Part shown: piece by piece, positions 1 through 11,429 of the stretch
How the letters are laid out: the number at the start of each line of letters is the position of its first letter
Numbering within the stretch: the stretch's first letter is position 1
From: Tetrahymena thermophila SB210
Lineage: Eukaryota > Ciliophora > Oligohymenophorea > Hymenostomatida > Tetrahymenidae
Length of the DNA: 64,000 nt
Reading direction: 5' to 3'
Assembly: GCF_000189635.1 (NCBI RefSeq)
Contig: NW_002476166.1
Coordinates: 104,335-168,334, forward strand
Translations under genes and position numbers: made by a program
The notes under the pieces: model-generated
Seen by the model: only the letters and a program-made list of their open reading frames with translations
Told to the model about the DNA's origin: nothing
Databases searched by the model: none

Positions 1-58
1 TTTCTATAAATTTACCAGTTATTGTATTAATAATTATTAAAAGTAATCTTAATTATAT

Positions 59-3000
59 ATGGGAAGAACATCATATACAAACATTCCTACTAAACACTTG
101 CAGCAAAATCATTAGCCATAGTTATACTAGCAACAATAGTAAGACAGTTTAGGAGATACGGACAAATAGATTATAGAAGAAGATGAATTGGGATAAACTT
201 AATCAATTATAAATCCCGAACTTTAACTGAATGAATTGCAGTTCTAAAGGCCTGAATATAGTAAAATGAATAGTCCAAAAAGCGGAGTGGAGTCTACAAG
301 TTAGAAAAAAAGAGGAAGTGGCATCATGAGGAACAATTTAAGACAGATGAGTTATATGAAATATACAAATGACAATGCTAGTGACAATAAGACAGAAGCT
401 TAGCAAAGAGAAGAAAGTGTATTAAACATTCTCAATATCATGCTTGGATGGTAAGATTAGCAGCAGTAAAATAACCATACTCCGTGCCTTTAGAATCAAT
501 AAGTCTCAAGTGCAAAAATAAAATCATAAAAAAAAATAATTAATCAATAAATGTACTACACAAGCAATTCAGTAGAGCCTGATATTATCAATTCACCATA
601 AGCAGCAAGTATTGGACACCAGGTTTAAAGCACAACTTATGGCAAAGGTTTATCATATAATTAATCAACTATGGCATCTCACTCTTTAAATTAAATATAA
701 GCTAAATAGCAACAGGAATCCATTTAAACTATAAATAATGAACTCATTAGTAACAGCTTAGCTAAATAGCTTGATGTTAATAGAGAAAAATAGCCTACAG
801 TTAAAATTAATTAACAGCTCCAAAGTGACACCGAGTAAGCTTAGTAAGAAGAGTAGAACCCCTTTCAAGATCAAATAAATGCCAAATAAATACCTTGCCA
901 AAACAATGTGCCAAGCGCAGCAGCACTCTCTAGCAATAATACTTGTAAAAAAAAGTAAGGTGATGATGCAAAAGATTTTGATGAGTTACTTAAATAAAAG
1001 CAATAACTTGGATACATCCAACAGGAAGGTAATGTTTCTACTATGCAAATCGAATATTTGGGTGAGTAGTATATTCTTAAAATTATAATTCATCAAGTTA
1101 TTGTAGGATCTTCTGGAGAATAGTAGAAAGTTGCTATGATTGTAATGGAAAAGATGTGGTAAGATTTTATGATTAAAAAAGTTGAGGATTTAATCAAATA
1201 AAAGATGCAACTATTTGGGTCACTTTCTCATGAACTAAGAACTCCTTTGAATTGCTCAATATCTATGATGGAAGTTCTGCAAAACATTGCATAATCTGAA
1301 TAAAATCACCAAAGTTAGCTATTAAATTACATACAGCCTGCTCTTAATTCAAATAAACTCCTCTTGAATATGATTAATGATATTCTTGACTTTGTTCAGC
1401 TGGAAAATGGAAGTTTTAAGTTTGGTTATGTTGAATTTGATCTATAAAATCTTCTCAAAGAGTGTGTTTCGCTGGTTCAAATTTAAGCTAAAATGAAAAA
1501 CTTAACTATTGCATGCTATTTTGATCCATAAACACCAAAAATAATTAAATCTGACCCCAATAGAATTAGGCAGGTGATTCTAAATTTTTTAAGTAATGCA
1601 TTGAAATTTACAATTGCTGGACATATTATTGTTTATGCATCTGCTCACAAGGTATTTAATTAATTATTGATTCTTTATAATAATTATTTTAACATTTCTA
1701 TTAATTTTATAAAAGGGAATATAAGAAGTAACTATTGGAGTCAAAGACACAGGAATAGGAATAAATTAAGAAAATATAAATGAGATATTTAAAATATTTA
1801 ACAAAATAGATTTAGGTAATAATTCAAAGCTTAATCTCTAAGGCTGTGGTGTAGGCTTGGCTTTAAGTAATAGTATAGCAAGGGCTTTAGGACCTTAAGA
1901 TAACCAAGGAATATAAGTATAAAGTGAGAAGAATCATGGTTCTAACTTTTCATTTGTTGTTTAAAACTAAAATCCTCCTATTTCAAACAAGGAAGAAGAT
2001 ATTTATGAAAACGAAGATGTTTCAAACGAAAGATTATTTGCTAATTTCTCAATAATAAGACCATAAGTAACCCAAATAAATAAGGATAAAGATTTATTAT
2101 AACATTTTCAAACAAAACGTAGACACTCAAATATTTCTTTAAATAGCAATCAAGCTAATATCAAAGGTAGTATACGCTAGACAAGATTATAATCTTAAAC
2201 TTCAAATAGTAATTAAATAACTAATAGTATCAGTAATTCAATCATTAATGGATGCTAAAATAATAATAACAATATTTAGCAAATAAACTATAACCATAAT
2301 AACCATGCTAAAACTTTAACAAATTTAAATACAGCATGTAAAGATGGATAAAATGATGGAATGAGTTTTAGCAGTGATAATTCTCTATAAATTAATGCAG
2401 CAGACCAGAATTTAAAAATGAGATCTATCTCACTTACATAAATATCATTGAGCTAAAGAAAGAATATCATTAATTCATACAGCTCAGTAGCTCAAGAGCA
2501 GTAATCTCCAAAAGATTTTTAATAGAAACCAAAACAAGCACATCATTACTTCTACAATAACAATAATTCAACCATTGGAAATCCATAATCGCCATCAAGA
2601 AATCATTCTTAGTATGGTTAGATGTCGTTTGTAAATGTAATGAGTGTAGGTGAAAAAAAAGTTAGTCTTTTAGAAACAATAAAATCTAAAGATTTCTAGG
2701 ATATGCACTTGCTTGATCATTAAAAATATGAGTCACCTGCTGGATTTAATTCATATTATGAGGAAAAAGATTCTTAAGTTATAAAACGAAGTTTAGAATG
2801 CATTCAAAATAACATAATATAATTCGGATGCAATTGCCCTTAAATTTTAATAGTAGATGATTAAGAATTTAATCTATTTTCTCTAAGTTAACTGCTAAAA
2901 TAATTTTATGGTATAATATCTGATACAGCAATTAACTTTCCTTAGGTTATGGAAAAGATTTAAAGCAAGCTAAACTCTAAATGTTGTAAAACATATCGCA

Positions 3001-3275
3001 TAATTTTTATGGATATAAACATGCCTTAAAAAAGTGGTTACGAAGTAGCTCGGGAAATAAAATTCTTCTATAATAATAATGAAATTTTAGAACAAATAAA
3101 GCCAACTATTATTGCATGCAGTGCTTACAACGGTGAAGAGGACAAAAAGAAAGCTTATACTCATGGTATGGTAGATTTTGTAACCAAACCAATTATGAAA
3201 GCAGCTCTTGATGCTATTATTTCGAAATATTATGATAGCACTAGCTTAATCCCATAATAGCTTTTGAATAATTGA
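59..3275 (+). CDS. Hybrid histidine kinase with C-terminal receiver domain
   Basis: Two-component hybrid kinase of 1,050 residues: autophosphorylates a His and passes the phosphate to an Asp in its own receiver. Seen: H-box SHELRTP with His391; N-box with Asn513 (SNALKF); G1 box DTGIG at Asp542; G2 box around Gly574; receiver at ~905-1040 with acidic pair Asp912/Asp913, phospho-acceptor Asp964 (FMDINMP) and Lys1022 (TKP). Residues 1-380 and ~640-900 are Gln/Asn/Ser-rich. There is no membrane segment, PAS or GAF domain that I can see, so it is probably soluble or takes its signal through the low-complexity N-terminus. One intron, 1652-1715 (64 bp, phase 0), lies between N and G1 boxes. Stop TGA 3273-3275. 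Start chosen at the first ATG, but the frame is open back to base 1, so an upstream exon is possible. Confidence 0.9.
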
Positions 3276-4084
3276 TTATTCTAAATTAATATAATAAAAA
3301 TATTTTAAAATTAATAATAAACTAAGAACTAATACAAATAATAATTCAATTAATTATAATTCAAAGATACTGACTGACTTTTATAATCAATTTATATAAA
3401 AAACCTTACTTATATACAATCTTTAAATTATGTTTTAATGAATCTAATATTTTAACATTCTCCATTTTTATTGTAAAGTAGGAAAAAAAGTATTTATATA
3501 AAATCAACTAATCATTATTTATATATCAGTTTAATTTTATAAAAATGAATGAAAAGGAAGTTAAAACTATTGAGTCATCAAAAAATTTTATTTTAAAAAT
3601 AATTCAGAGGGAAATATCTTTATTTTTTTTAAAAAAACATTGCAAAATCATTTAAGATATTTGATTTTAGCTTTATTTTTCTCAGAACCTCAAATCAAAA
3701 TGTTAACTTTTTACTCTAGTTTTATTTTTAAATGGTTAAAAATCTTTGATTAAAAAACCGCTTTGTATGATCATTAAAAACATTTTATTTTACAGTGATT
3801 GAGTAAACAAATAAATTTCTATAAAATTTACTCATTTTAAAAAACAATTATTTTTTTTAAATATATTTTTTATAAAAAAATTTGTTTTAATCCTTTGTTG
3901 AAAAAAGTATAATTTGAAAATTGATAATTATAAGTGAGAGATTTCATGTCATTTAAAATAAGAATATTCTTCTATTATATCGTTTTATAAATTAAATTAA
4001 TTTGAATAATTCTTAAATAAATCATAAATTTATTACTATTTAAAAATATTAGATTAATTTTTTACAAAGAAATTTAGTAGAAAT
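3276..4084. other. Intergenic, AT-rich, no gene seen
   Basis: About 0.8 kb of A/T-rich sequence between two genes on the same strand. It should hold the 3' end of the kinase transcript and the promoter of the dehydrogenase. I see no coding pattern or repeat. Confidence 0.7.
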
Positions 4085-5268
4085 ATGGGATTTTGGATAA
4101 ATCTTTTACTTTTTGTAAGCGGTTCTATTGTGTTGTACTTCATTAAACAGTATTTTAATGGAGGAATATGCACTTTGAAGAAAGATATTTCAAATAAAAT
4201 CGTAATTATTACAGGAGCTTCAGGAGGAATAGGATTAGAAATAGCAAGATGTTTAGCAGCGATGGGAGGAACTATTATATTTGCATGTAGAGATGCTCAA
4301 AAAACTCTTGAAATTATTGAAGAAATAAAAAAAGAAACTGAAAATGAAAAACTAGAATATATTCCTTGCGATTTAAGTAAATTGGATTCTGTAAATTAGT
4401 TTTGCTTACTATTTAAGAGGAGGTTTAGCTAGGTTGATATCATTATCAATAATGCAGGTAAATAATGAATTAAATAAATTTATACAGGATATTTACTAAG
4501 TATGTGTAAATAAATGTATACTTGAGCACTAATTTAAATAAAAGGTACTATGAAGAATAGATATGATATAAGTGAAGATGGTTACGAAATGAATTATGCA
4601 GTTAATCATTTGGGACATTTTGCTCTCACATATTAACTGCTTGATTTGATTAGAAGAAATCCTAGATGTAGAGTTATCAATGTTTCTTCTTCATCTCATT
4701 CTAAAATTGACGAAATAGATATAGGAAAACTCTCTGATGAAGATTATTTTGACCCGTAAAAACAAAAAACTTGAATTATCCAATTTTATATTTATTTATT
4801 TCAATTTTTAGAAAATATTTTATGCTTTGATTTGAATTGAATTGCCAACAAAAGATAAATCAAAAATATTATTTTTTATAATAAAGCTATTTTTCTTATT
4901 ACAGAACCAAACTTTGTAATTTGTTATTCACTAAAGAGCTATAAAGAAAATTAGAAAAAGTAGGTGCTAAGGTAGTTGCAGTTCATCCTGGTACAGTTAG
5001 AAGTAATTTAATCGATGAAATTCTTGATGATAGTAAGTTTTATAAACTTATATTTTACCTTATATATCCTATATACTGGCTCTTTACCAAAGATACCTTT
5101 TAAGGAGCTTAAACTATACTCTACTGTGCTTTAGAAAAGCATGAGAGACTTAAAGAAGGTGGATATTATAGCGATTGTGAGTTAAATACTCCTTCAGAAT
5201 TATCAGAAAATAAAGAGTTAGCTAAATAGTTATGGGACGATAGTGCTGTTGCTTTAGGATTTATTTGA
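4085..5268 (+). CDS. Short-chain dehydrogenase/reductase (retinol-dehydrogenase-like)
   Basis: Membrane-anchored NAD(P)-dependent oxidoreductase of 321 residues. Seen: N-terminal hydrophobic segment ~5-22; Rossmann motif TGASGGIG at 43-50; NNAG; NYAVNHLGHF; the Ser strand NVSSSSH; catalytic Tyr199-x3-Lys203 followed by LCNLLFTKEL; and VHPGTVRS after the next strand. This order is typical of the RDH11-14/WWOX-like SDR group; the substrate cannot be told. Introns: 4458-4544 (phase 1) and 4756-4886 (phase 2). The second acceptor was chosen because only AG 4885-4886 retains the YxxxK Tyr; a second in-frame acceptor at 4903-4904 would remove six residues including it. Stop TGA 5266-5268. Confidence 0.9.
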
Positions 5269-6385
5269 ATTATTGATCAACCAAATTAAATTTATAATAA
5301 ATAAATATTAAATAATTATAAAATTTACTGTTATTTATTTAACTCTATAGGAATATTTTTAATTTCATTTAATTTTTAAAAAATTTTTAATTTATTTTAA
5401 AATAGAATTTATTTCTTCATAAATACTTCTTAGGGGAAAAAAAATGGTTTTCTCTTAATTAATATTCAATACTTTAATAATAAAAAGCAATTGTTTAACT
5501 CCACTAAAAATAATTTATAAACACATTTAACCTAATAATTAGTTAATTATTTATATATTAATCTTCTTATTATATATTTTTTAATTTAAAACAATCAAAC
5601 TTTTATTAATTTTTAAAAATAATTAAGTATTTAAGATATTTACAATCAAAATTCTAATTTAAAATTTTATTCAAAGTATTTTTATATCATTAAAAAAAAT
5701 TTCTTTCATGCAACTAAACCTAAAAATTAATAAATAAAAAGATAAAATTTGACATTTTAGAATAATTTTTCTCATTTTTATTTAGTTTATTATTAAAAAA
5801 TATTTTATTGTATATTTAATTACATTTTTAAACTGTAGGTAGTTTGTGAATTTTAAACCAAAATTAAAATCTATTTTTTTTACTTTATTTTTAACTAAAA
5901 TTGTAGTAAATCTTACAAATAATTTGAATTTAATATATTTATGATTATAATACTCAGAATAATTAATTATCAAAATTTTTAAATTTATCATAATAACAAT
6001 TTTTTTTCTTACGATTTTAATTTGATTCTGTAGGAATTATGTTTATTAAAAATGGATAAAAGTTAAATATTTAAAAAAAGAGAGGGTAAATAAATCTATT
6101 TAAAGATATAAAATATATAAGAATTATACTTGACCAAAAGTAAAAAACTTGAATTAGGGAAAATACAAATATGATCTCCTTAATTTGAAAAGTAATTTAT
6201 TAAAATAAATTAAGTGAGTAATTATTTCTTATAAATTATTTGGAAAATATCATACTTTATCAGCTGTTACAAGCTTTAATTTCTGGATTTGTTCTTTTTT
6301 TATTAATTAAAAATGAAAATTTTTTATTGTAATGATTTAATTAATCCAAAACAAAACTAATACATTAAAACCTAACAAATCTAAA
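5269..6385. other. Intergenic, AT-rich, no gene seen
   Basis: About 1.1 kb of A/T-rich DNA with long A and T runs. No frame looks coding on either strand. It presumably carries the dehydrogenase 3' end and the promoter of the aldo/keto reductase. Confidence 0.7.
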
Positions 6386-7273
6386 ATGAATAAATCAGTA
6401 CACTCTACTAAACTCAGCAATGGTTAAATCATGCCATTAATTGGATTAGGAACTTTTTTACTAAATAGTAAAGACGAAATGACTAACTTACTTAGAGCTG
6501 CATTAGATGCAGGATATCGCCATATTGATACTGCAGTCATTTACTAAAATGAAGCTATAATAGGATAAGCTCTTTAAAATATTTTTTAGGAGGGAAAGTA
6601 TAGTAGAAAAGATCTCTTTATTGTAAGCAAGGTTTTTCCTAACTAAGGAACCAACATTCTTGAATCTGTTAAAAAATCACTTTAAGATTTGTAACTTGAC
6701 TACATAGATTTATATTATCTGCATTTCCCTTTAGGTTTCCCAAATGAAAAGGGAGAATTCCATCACTTACCTGTTCATGTAGCATGGGCTTAGCTTGAAG
6801 AAGCAAATAGATTAGGCTTAGTTAAGTCTATTGGTGTATCAAACTTTAATGTTATGGCTCTTGTCGATCTTCTTAGCTATGCAAAAATAAAGCCAGTTTC
6901 AAACTAGGTTGAAGTCAGTGTTTTTATACAGCAAAAAAACCTGATTAAATTTTGCTAAAATTATGGTATTCATGTCACTGCCTATGCACCCTTAGCAAAA
7001 TACAACGATGTTGAGTCAAATCCTATTCTTCAAAAGATTGCTAAAAAGCACAATGCTTCTATTTCCTAAGTACTATTAGGATTCTTATTGAACTAAGGAC
7101 TTTCAGTAATCCCTAAAACTGATAAACCTGCTAGATTGAAACAAAATTTTGATTCCATTCATGTAAAACTTTCTGAAGAAGATTTCAAAGATTTAGAAAC
7201 CCTTAATAAGAATCAAAGAACCATCGATCCTTCTACTATGTAAATGTGGAATTATGTTCCATTCTTTGACTGA
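6386..7273 (+). CDS. Aldo/keto reductase
   Basis: NADPH-dependent aldo/keto reductase of 295 residues in one exon, cytosolic by appearance (no signal or membrane segment). Seen: the full catalytic tetrad Asp48, Tyr53, Lys82 and His113, in the contexts [19 protein letters not shown] and [15 protein letters not shown]; ending [15 protein letters not shown], the NADP-binding loop of the family. The numbering is within a few residues of mammalian AKR1 enzymes (Asp50, Tyr55, Lys84, His117), so the protein is intact. The substrate cannot be predicted; AKRs of this class reduce aldehydes, ketones or sugars. It lies downstream of another oxidoreductase on the same strand, with ~1.1 kb between them, which does not suggest cotranscription. 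Start is the ATG just before the first beta-hairpin; stop TGA 7271-7273. Confidence 0.93.
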
Positions 7274-8690
7274 AAAAGTAATAGATATCAACCTAACAAT
7301 AATATTTTTATTTTGATGACTCAAATTAGTATTCAATTTTTTATTTAGCTTTGTCTTAGGTTTAGATATTTTTATAATAGGTTTTATGTAATTATTTAAT
7401 GATTTTTTTAAAAGTTTAATATGCATTTAAGATTTATTTATTATTGCATTCCAATATTGAAACGAAATTTGGTTTTATAAATTATAATTTAAAAAATAAA
7501 TATTTTAAATTTTATTTTCTAAAAAAATAACTTTTATTTTAAAAAAATTTTTTAGCCTTTAATAAAATTTATTTTATTTCTTTATTTGAAATTAATTTTA
7601 TCTTCAATAAAATTATAAGTATAGCTGGATTTTATTTGGCAAATTTATTTTATGATAGGACAATTTAAGATTTATTCTACATATATTTAAACTTAATTTA
7701 TAGGTGAAAAATACATTTTCTTAAAGTGTCTTTAAAAAGATTAATCGAAATCATTTTTCTACAAATTAAAATTTGATTTTTAAATTAAGCAATATATTTC
7801 TATCATTTAAAATCAGGAAAATAATAATGTCTAAAAACAAACTTCTTTGATTTGTGAATATTCAAAAAAATTATTTTAATACTTAGGGCCATATTTATTA
7901 AAGTGAATAATAATTTTCAATCAAAGAAATATTATTAAAAGTTGAAAATTTAATACAAAATTTTACTTGTAGAAAATTTTATTTAATATGGAAAAGTATT
8001 TTTCAACTAAAATAAAAATTTAAGTGAATTAAAGTGCAAAATAGGCTTCAACAGCATATTCTAATTTGAAACTAAAAAAATAAATCTTTAACCTAGATTT
8101 TTTATTCAAAAATTAATCGTTTTACTTAAAATTTATAGAATAAATCTAACAAATATCCATTTTAATTTCTTGGCTAGAGATAAAAGTCTATTTAAAATTC
8201 AGGGAGATTTAACATTGATTAATTATGTCAAATTGATAAAATTGATAGAATTTAAATAAAAAATTAAATAAACTTAAGAAAAAAATTTAAATATGAAAAT
8301 TTTCTAAATTTATTTGTTTTTGTAAATTATTTTGATATAAAAATTGATTTTTATAAAACGCTGTTTCAAATAAATTTTAAAATATTTCATAAAAAATGAA
8401 ATAAGTTTTTGCTCAGAAATGTTTTATTAACTAATATGATCTCATTTTAAATATTTATCAACCAAAAAACTAAAAAATTCTAATCAGCTTTTTCTAGCAG
8501 ATTTATCTTTATTAATAATAAGTGAAAAATAAATTGCTAAAATCAAAGACAATAATAATTACAAAGACATATTTATTTTACCTATGTAAATCAAATTATT
8601 AATAAATATTTTTATAAAGATATATTTTTAGTTTTTAATATTTTATATAAATGTTGAGATTTAATTAATTAATTAAGTTGATTTGCAATC
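7274..8690. other. Convergent intergenic region
   Basis: About 1.4 kb between the 3' ends of the aldo/keto reductase (plus) and the NEK-type kinase (minus). It is very A/T-rich with no coding signal that I can find, so it should contain both polyadenylation regions and no promoter. Confidence 0.65.
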
Positions 8691-10627
8691 TCATCTATAT
8701 TGTTTACTTAGAAGAGATCTAACTTCTGTTTATACTCTTTTTGCTCCACCAAAATATAAAGCTTCTTTATTAGAATTCAAAGAAGAATATGGAAGAGGAA
8801 TGTCATTTCTAATTGAGTAAGGTTTTTTGATATATTAATTTGCGTTTTTAGAATCCCCACTGAAAGGATTCTTAGCACTATAAATATCTCTGTGAGGAAT
8901 AATTCTATTACTGTATTAGATATCATTCTCTTAGTCTCTATTTCTTTCATAATATGAATGTCTATCGCTTCTTTTTCTTTCGAATTATGTCGGTTTGTTA
9001 ATATAATTTAGATTGTAATGATTATCCTAGAAGAGCTATCTGTATTAGTAATTTTGGAAGTCTTCAGATATTTTTCTTTTTCTTAAATCCAAATTAGAGC
9101 TTGATGGGATATTTTGTTATGACTGCTAGGATAAGTATTCTCTTGAATTTAGATTATTTAATCTTCTCTGAATTTCTTATTCAAGCAGTAAATCAAATCT
9201 TTGATATTGCTGAGGCTAAGAGTTTTAAGATTTCAATTGTATTCCAGAATTAGATCTTACTCTCCTCATATTTTTCAATTCTTCTGAAGTTGGTGTTTGA
9301 TAAGTACCTATTTAGTTATTAGGAGTAAATTTTTTTATCTCCTATTAGCTATTAGTATTGTACGAAGGTTTAGGTAACCTTTCTTAAAGATTTTTCTTAT
9401 TAGCAGGAAACTTTATTTAATCAAGTACACTTAATTTTTAGTTGATTGCTTGAGCATTAGAGTCTTCTTTTGAAAAGGTTTCTAATTTTATATTTAAATC
9501 TTCTATTTTTTTCTTTATAATAGGTAGATTAAGTAGTTAATCGCAATCAGGTCTTGTGATCTAATTAATATTAAGACATTAGCTTATAAGGTTACTCAAC
9601 TCACTAGAATATCTATATTTTAGGAAAATAAAATTTATTTAACATAATTAATCAAATATGTTAAATTTTTAAATAGACAAATAAATAATTTGATAGTAAA
9701 ATATAAATTTAATTATTGTTAGCTCTGCTATCATTTAACTGAACATGAATGCATTAAAAATTGATTCAAAATTTAAATATTAAAGCATTAAACAAGATAA
9801 TCTACTTTAAATACTTTGATTTAAATGTTGAAGATTTATGAAAATTATATTTTGATGGAATTCATAATATTAAAGTTTAGAAAAATTTATGGCAACTGAA
9901 ATAATTTATTTTCAATAATTTACCTTGAAGGAATTCTTTCATAAATTCCCTTGCCAATTTTCTTGAAAAGCGAAGGCATATCAGATGCAAGGAAAGGAGG
10001 TTTTTGGGCACAGAGTTCATATATAAGACATCCAAGACTCCAGATATCACTTTTGTTGTTATACATTTAGTCTTTCCAAACTTCAGGTGAAGTATAGTAA
10101 GGAGTGCCAACTTAAGTTCTCGCCAAATTTGCCTAAGTTATTTTAGAGACATTCAAGTCTCCAATCTTGGCATTTCTTCTACTATCTAAAAATATATTAG
10201 CACATTTTAAGTCTCTGTGTAAAATTTTTAAATCATGGAGAGCTTTCAATCCATATAGCATTTAAATTGTCCAAATCCATATTTAATTTTCATCAAGGTA
10301 GGTTTTTGATTTAATGCAACTTTTCACTTATTAGTGTAAATCACCTCCAGCAGCATATTCCATAATAACAAAAAGACATTCAGACTATTCATCGTAGATT
10401 GCTTCTTTGTAAGCAATTACATATTGATTTTTGATACTTGCTAATATGCGCACTTCATTGAGAGCATTATCTTTATCTCTTTATTTCATTAATCCTATTT
10501 TGCATCTCTTCATAGCATAAGATTGTCCATCTGATTTTCTAACAACCTTGTAGACTTTAGCAAAAGATCCCTCTCCTAAAGTTTTAATAATATCAAAATC
10601 TTTCAGTTAGCTAGATGAGCTGCTCAT
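8691..10627 (-). CDS. NEK-family (NIMA-related) protein kinase
   Basis: Ser/Thr kinase of 541 residues; NEKs in ciliates act mostly on cilia and basal bodies. Seen: Gly-rich loop LGEGSFAKVYKV (17-28); Lys40 in YAMKRC; HRDLKCAN at 137-144 with Asp139; GDLNVSK at 156-162, where DLN stands in place of DFG; GTPYYTSPEVW in the activation segment; SDIWSLGC; and after the intron RYSSEL...LNINQITRPDCDQLL, typical of NEK lobe C. The last ~250 residues are a polar tail without a known domain. The single intron, 9613-9923 (311 bp, phase 2), splits the Arg codon of IPSR|YS; both sides match the NEK pattern, which supports the join. Start is the first Met just before the kinase domain; stop TGA 8693-8691. 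Confidence 0.92.
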
Positions 10628-11429
10628 TTATCTAGTAATTTATTTATTGCTATTTAACAGTTTAATTGCAAAATTTTAGACTAAGCTCTCTTTAAATATG
10701 TAAATGAAATTAAATAGATGTTTTTTTTAATTATTACCTAATTAATTATTTAATCAACTTCTTTCTTTTTTAAATTGATAAATTTTGTTTTCAAATTTTT
10801 TTACAATCAATGTAAAATTTATAGTCGTTGTATATTGTTTTTTATGAAGCATTTAATTCAATAGATTTTATAAAGCAATAACATATTTCTTGAATAATAA
10901 ATATGAAAACCATTACTTTTATATCTTATATCTAAATCTGCTATATTTTTTTATATCAAATATAGAACTATTAATTTTTGATGGTGTTAATTTATCTTTT
11001 TAATATTTCTATCAGATCATAAATAAATAAATTAATATTATTCGTTAACAATGTATTTCTGTAATTTATAAATAGTTAGAAAATTAACAACAACTAAAAA
11101 TTATTTATTCTTATTGATTAACTAACCAAAAATAATTGTAAAATTAAATAATGAGAATATGTAGAAGATTGATTTTCATTCATTTTCAAATATTAAAATA
11201 ATGCAATCTATTATTTTTATTATTAACATAATCACGCTGATTGATTAGACATATCATTTGAGTATTACTAATAATCTTTGTCTTCTATTTTAATATTCTA
11301 ATAATATTAGTATAATTCTTTTCAGATTTTTTTAGAATTTTTATTAATATTTTTTTTAAAAATTTGTTATAGCAGAAACTCCTATTTGATAACAAAAGAG
11401 CTAATCTAAAAAATCAAATAGATAAGATA
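10628..11429. promoter_or_regulatory. Divergent intergenic region
   Basis: About 0.8 kb between the starts of the NEK kinase (minus) and the GRAM-VASt gene (plus), so both promoters must lie here. The sequence is A/T-rich and I see no distinct motif. The role is inferred from gene orientation only. Confidence 0.5.
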
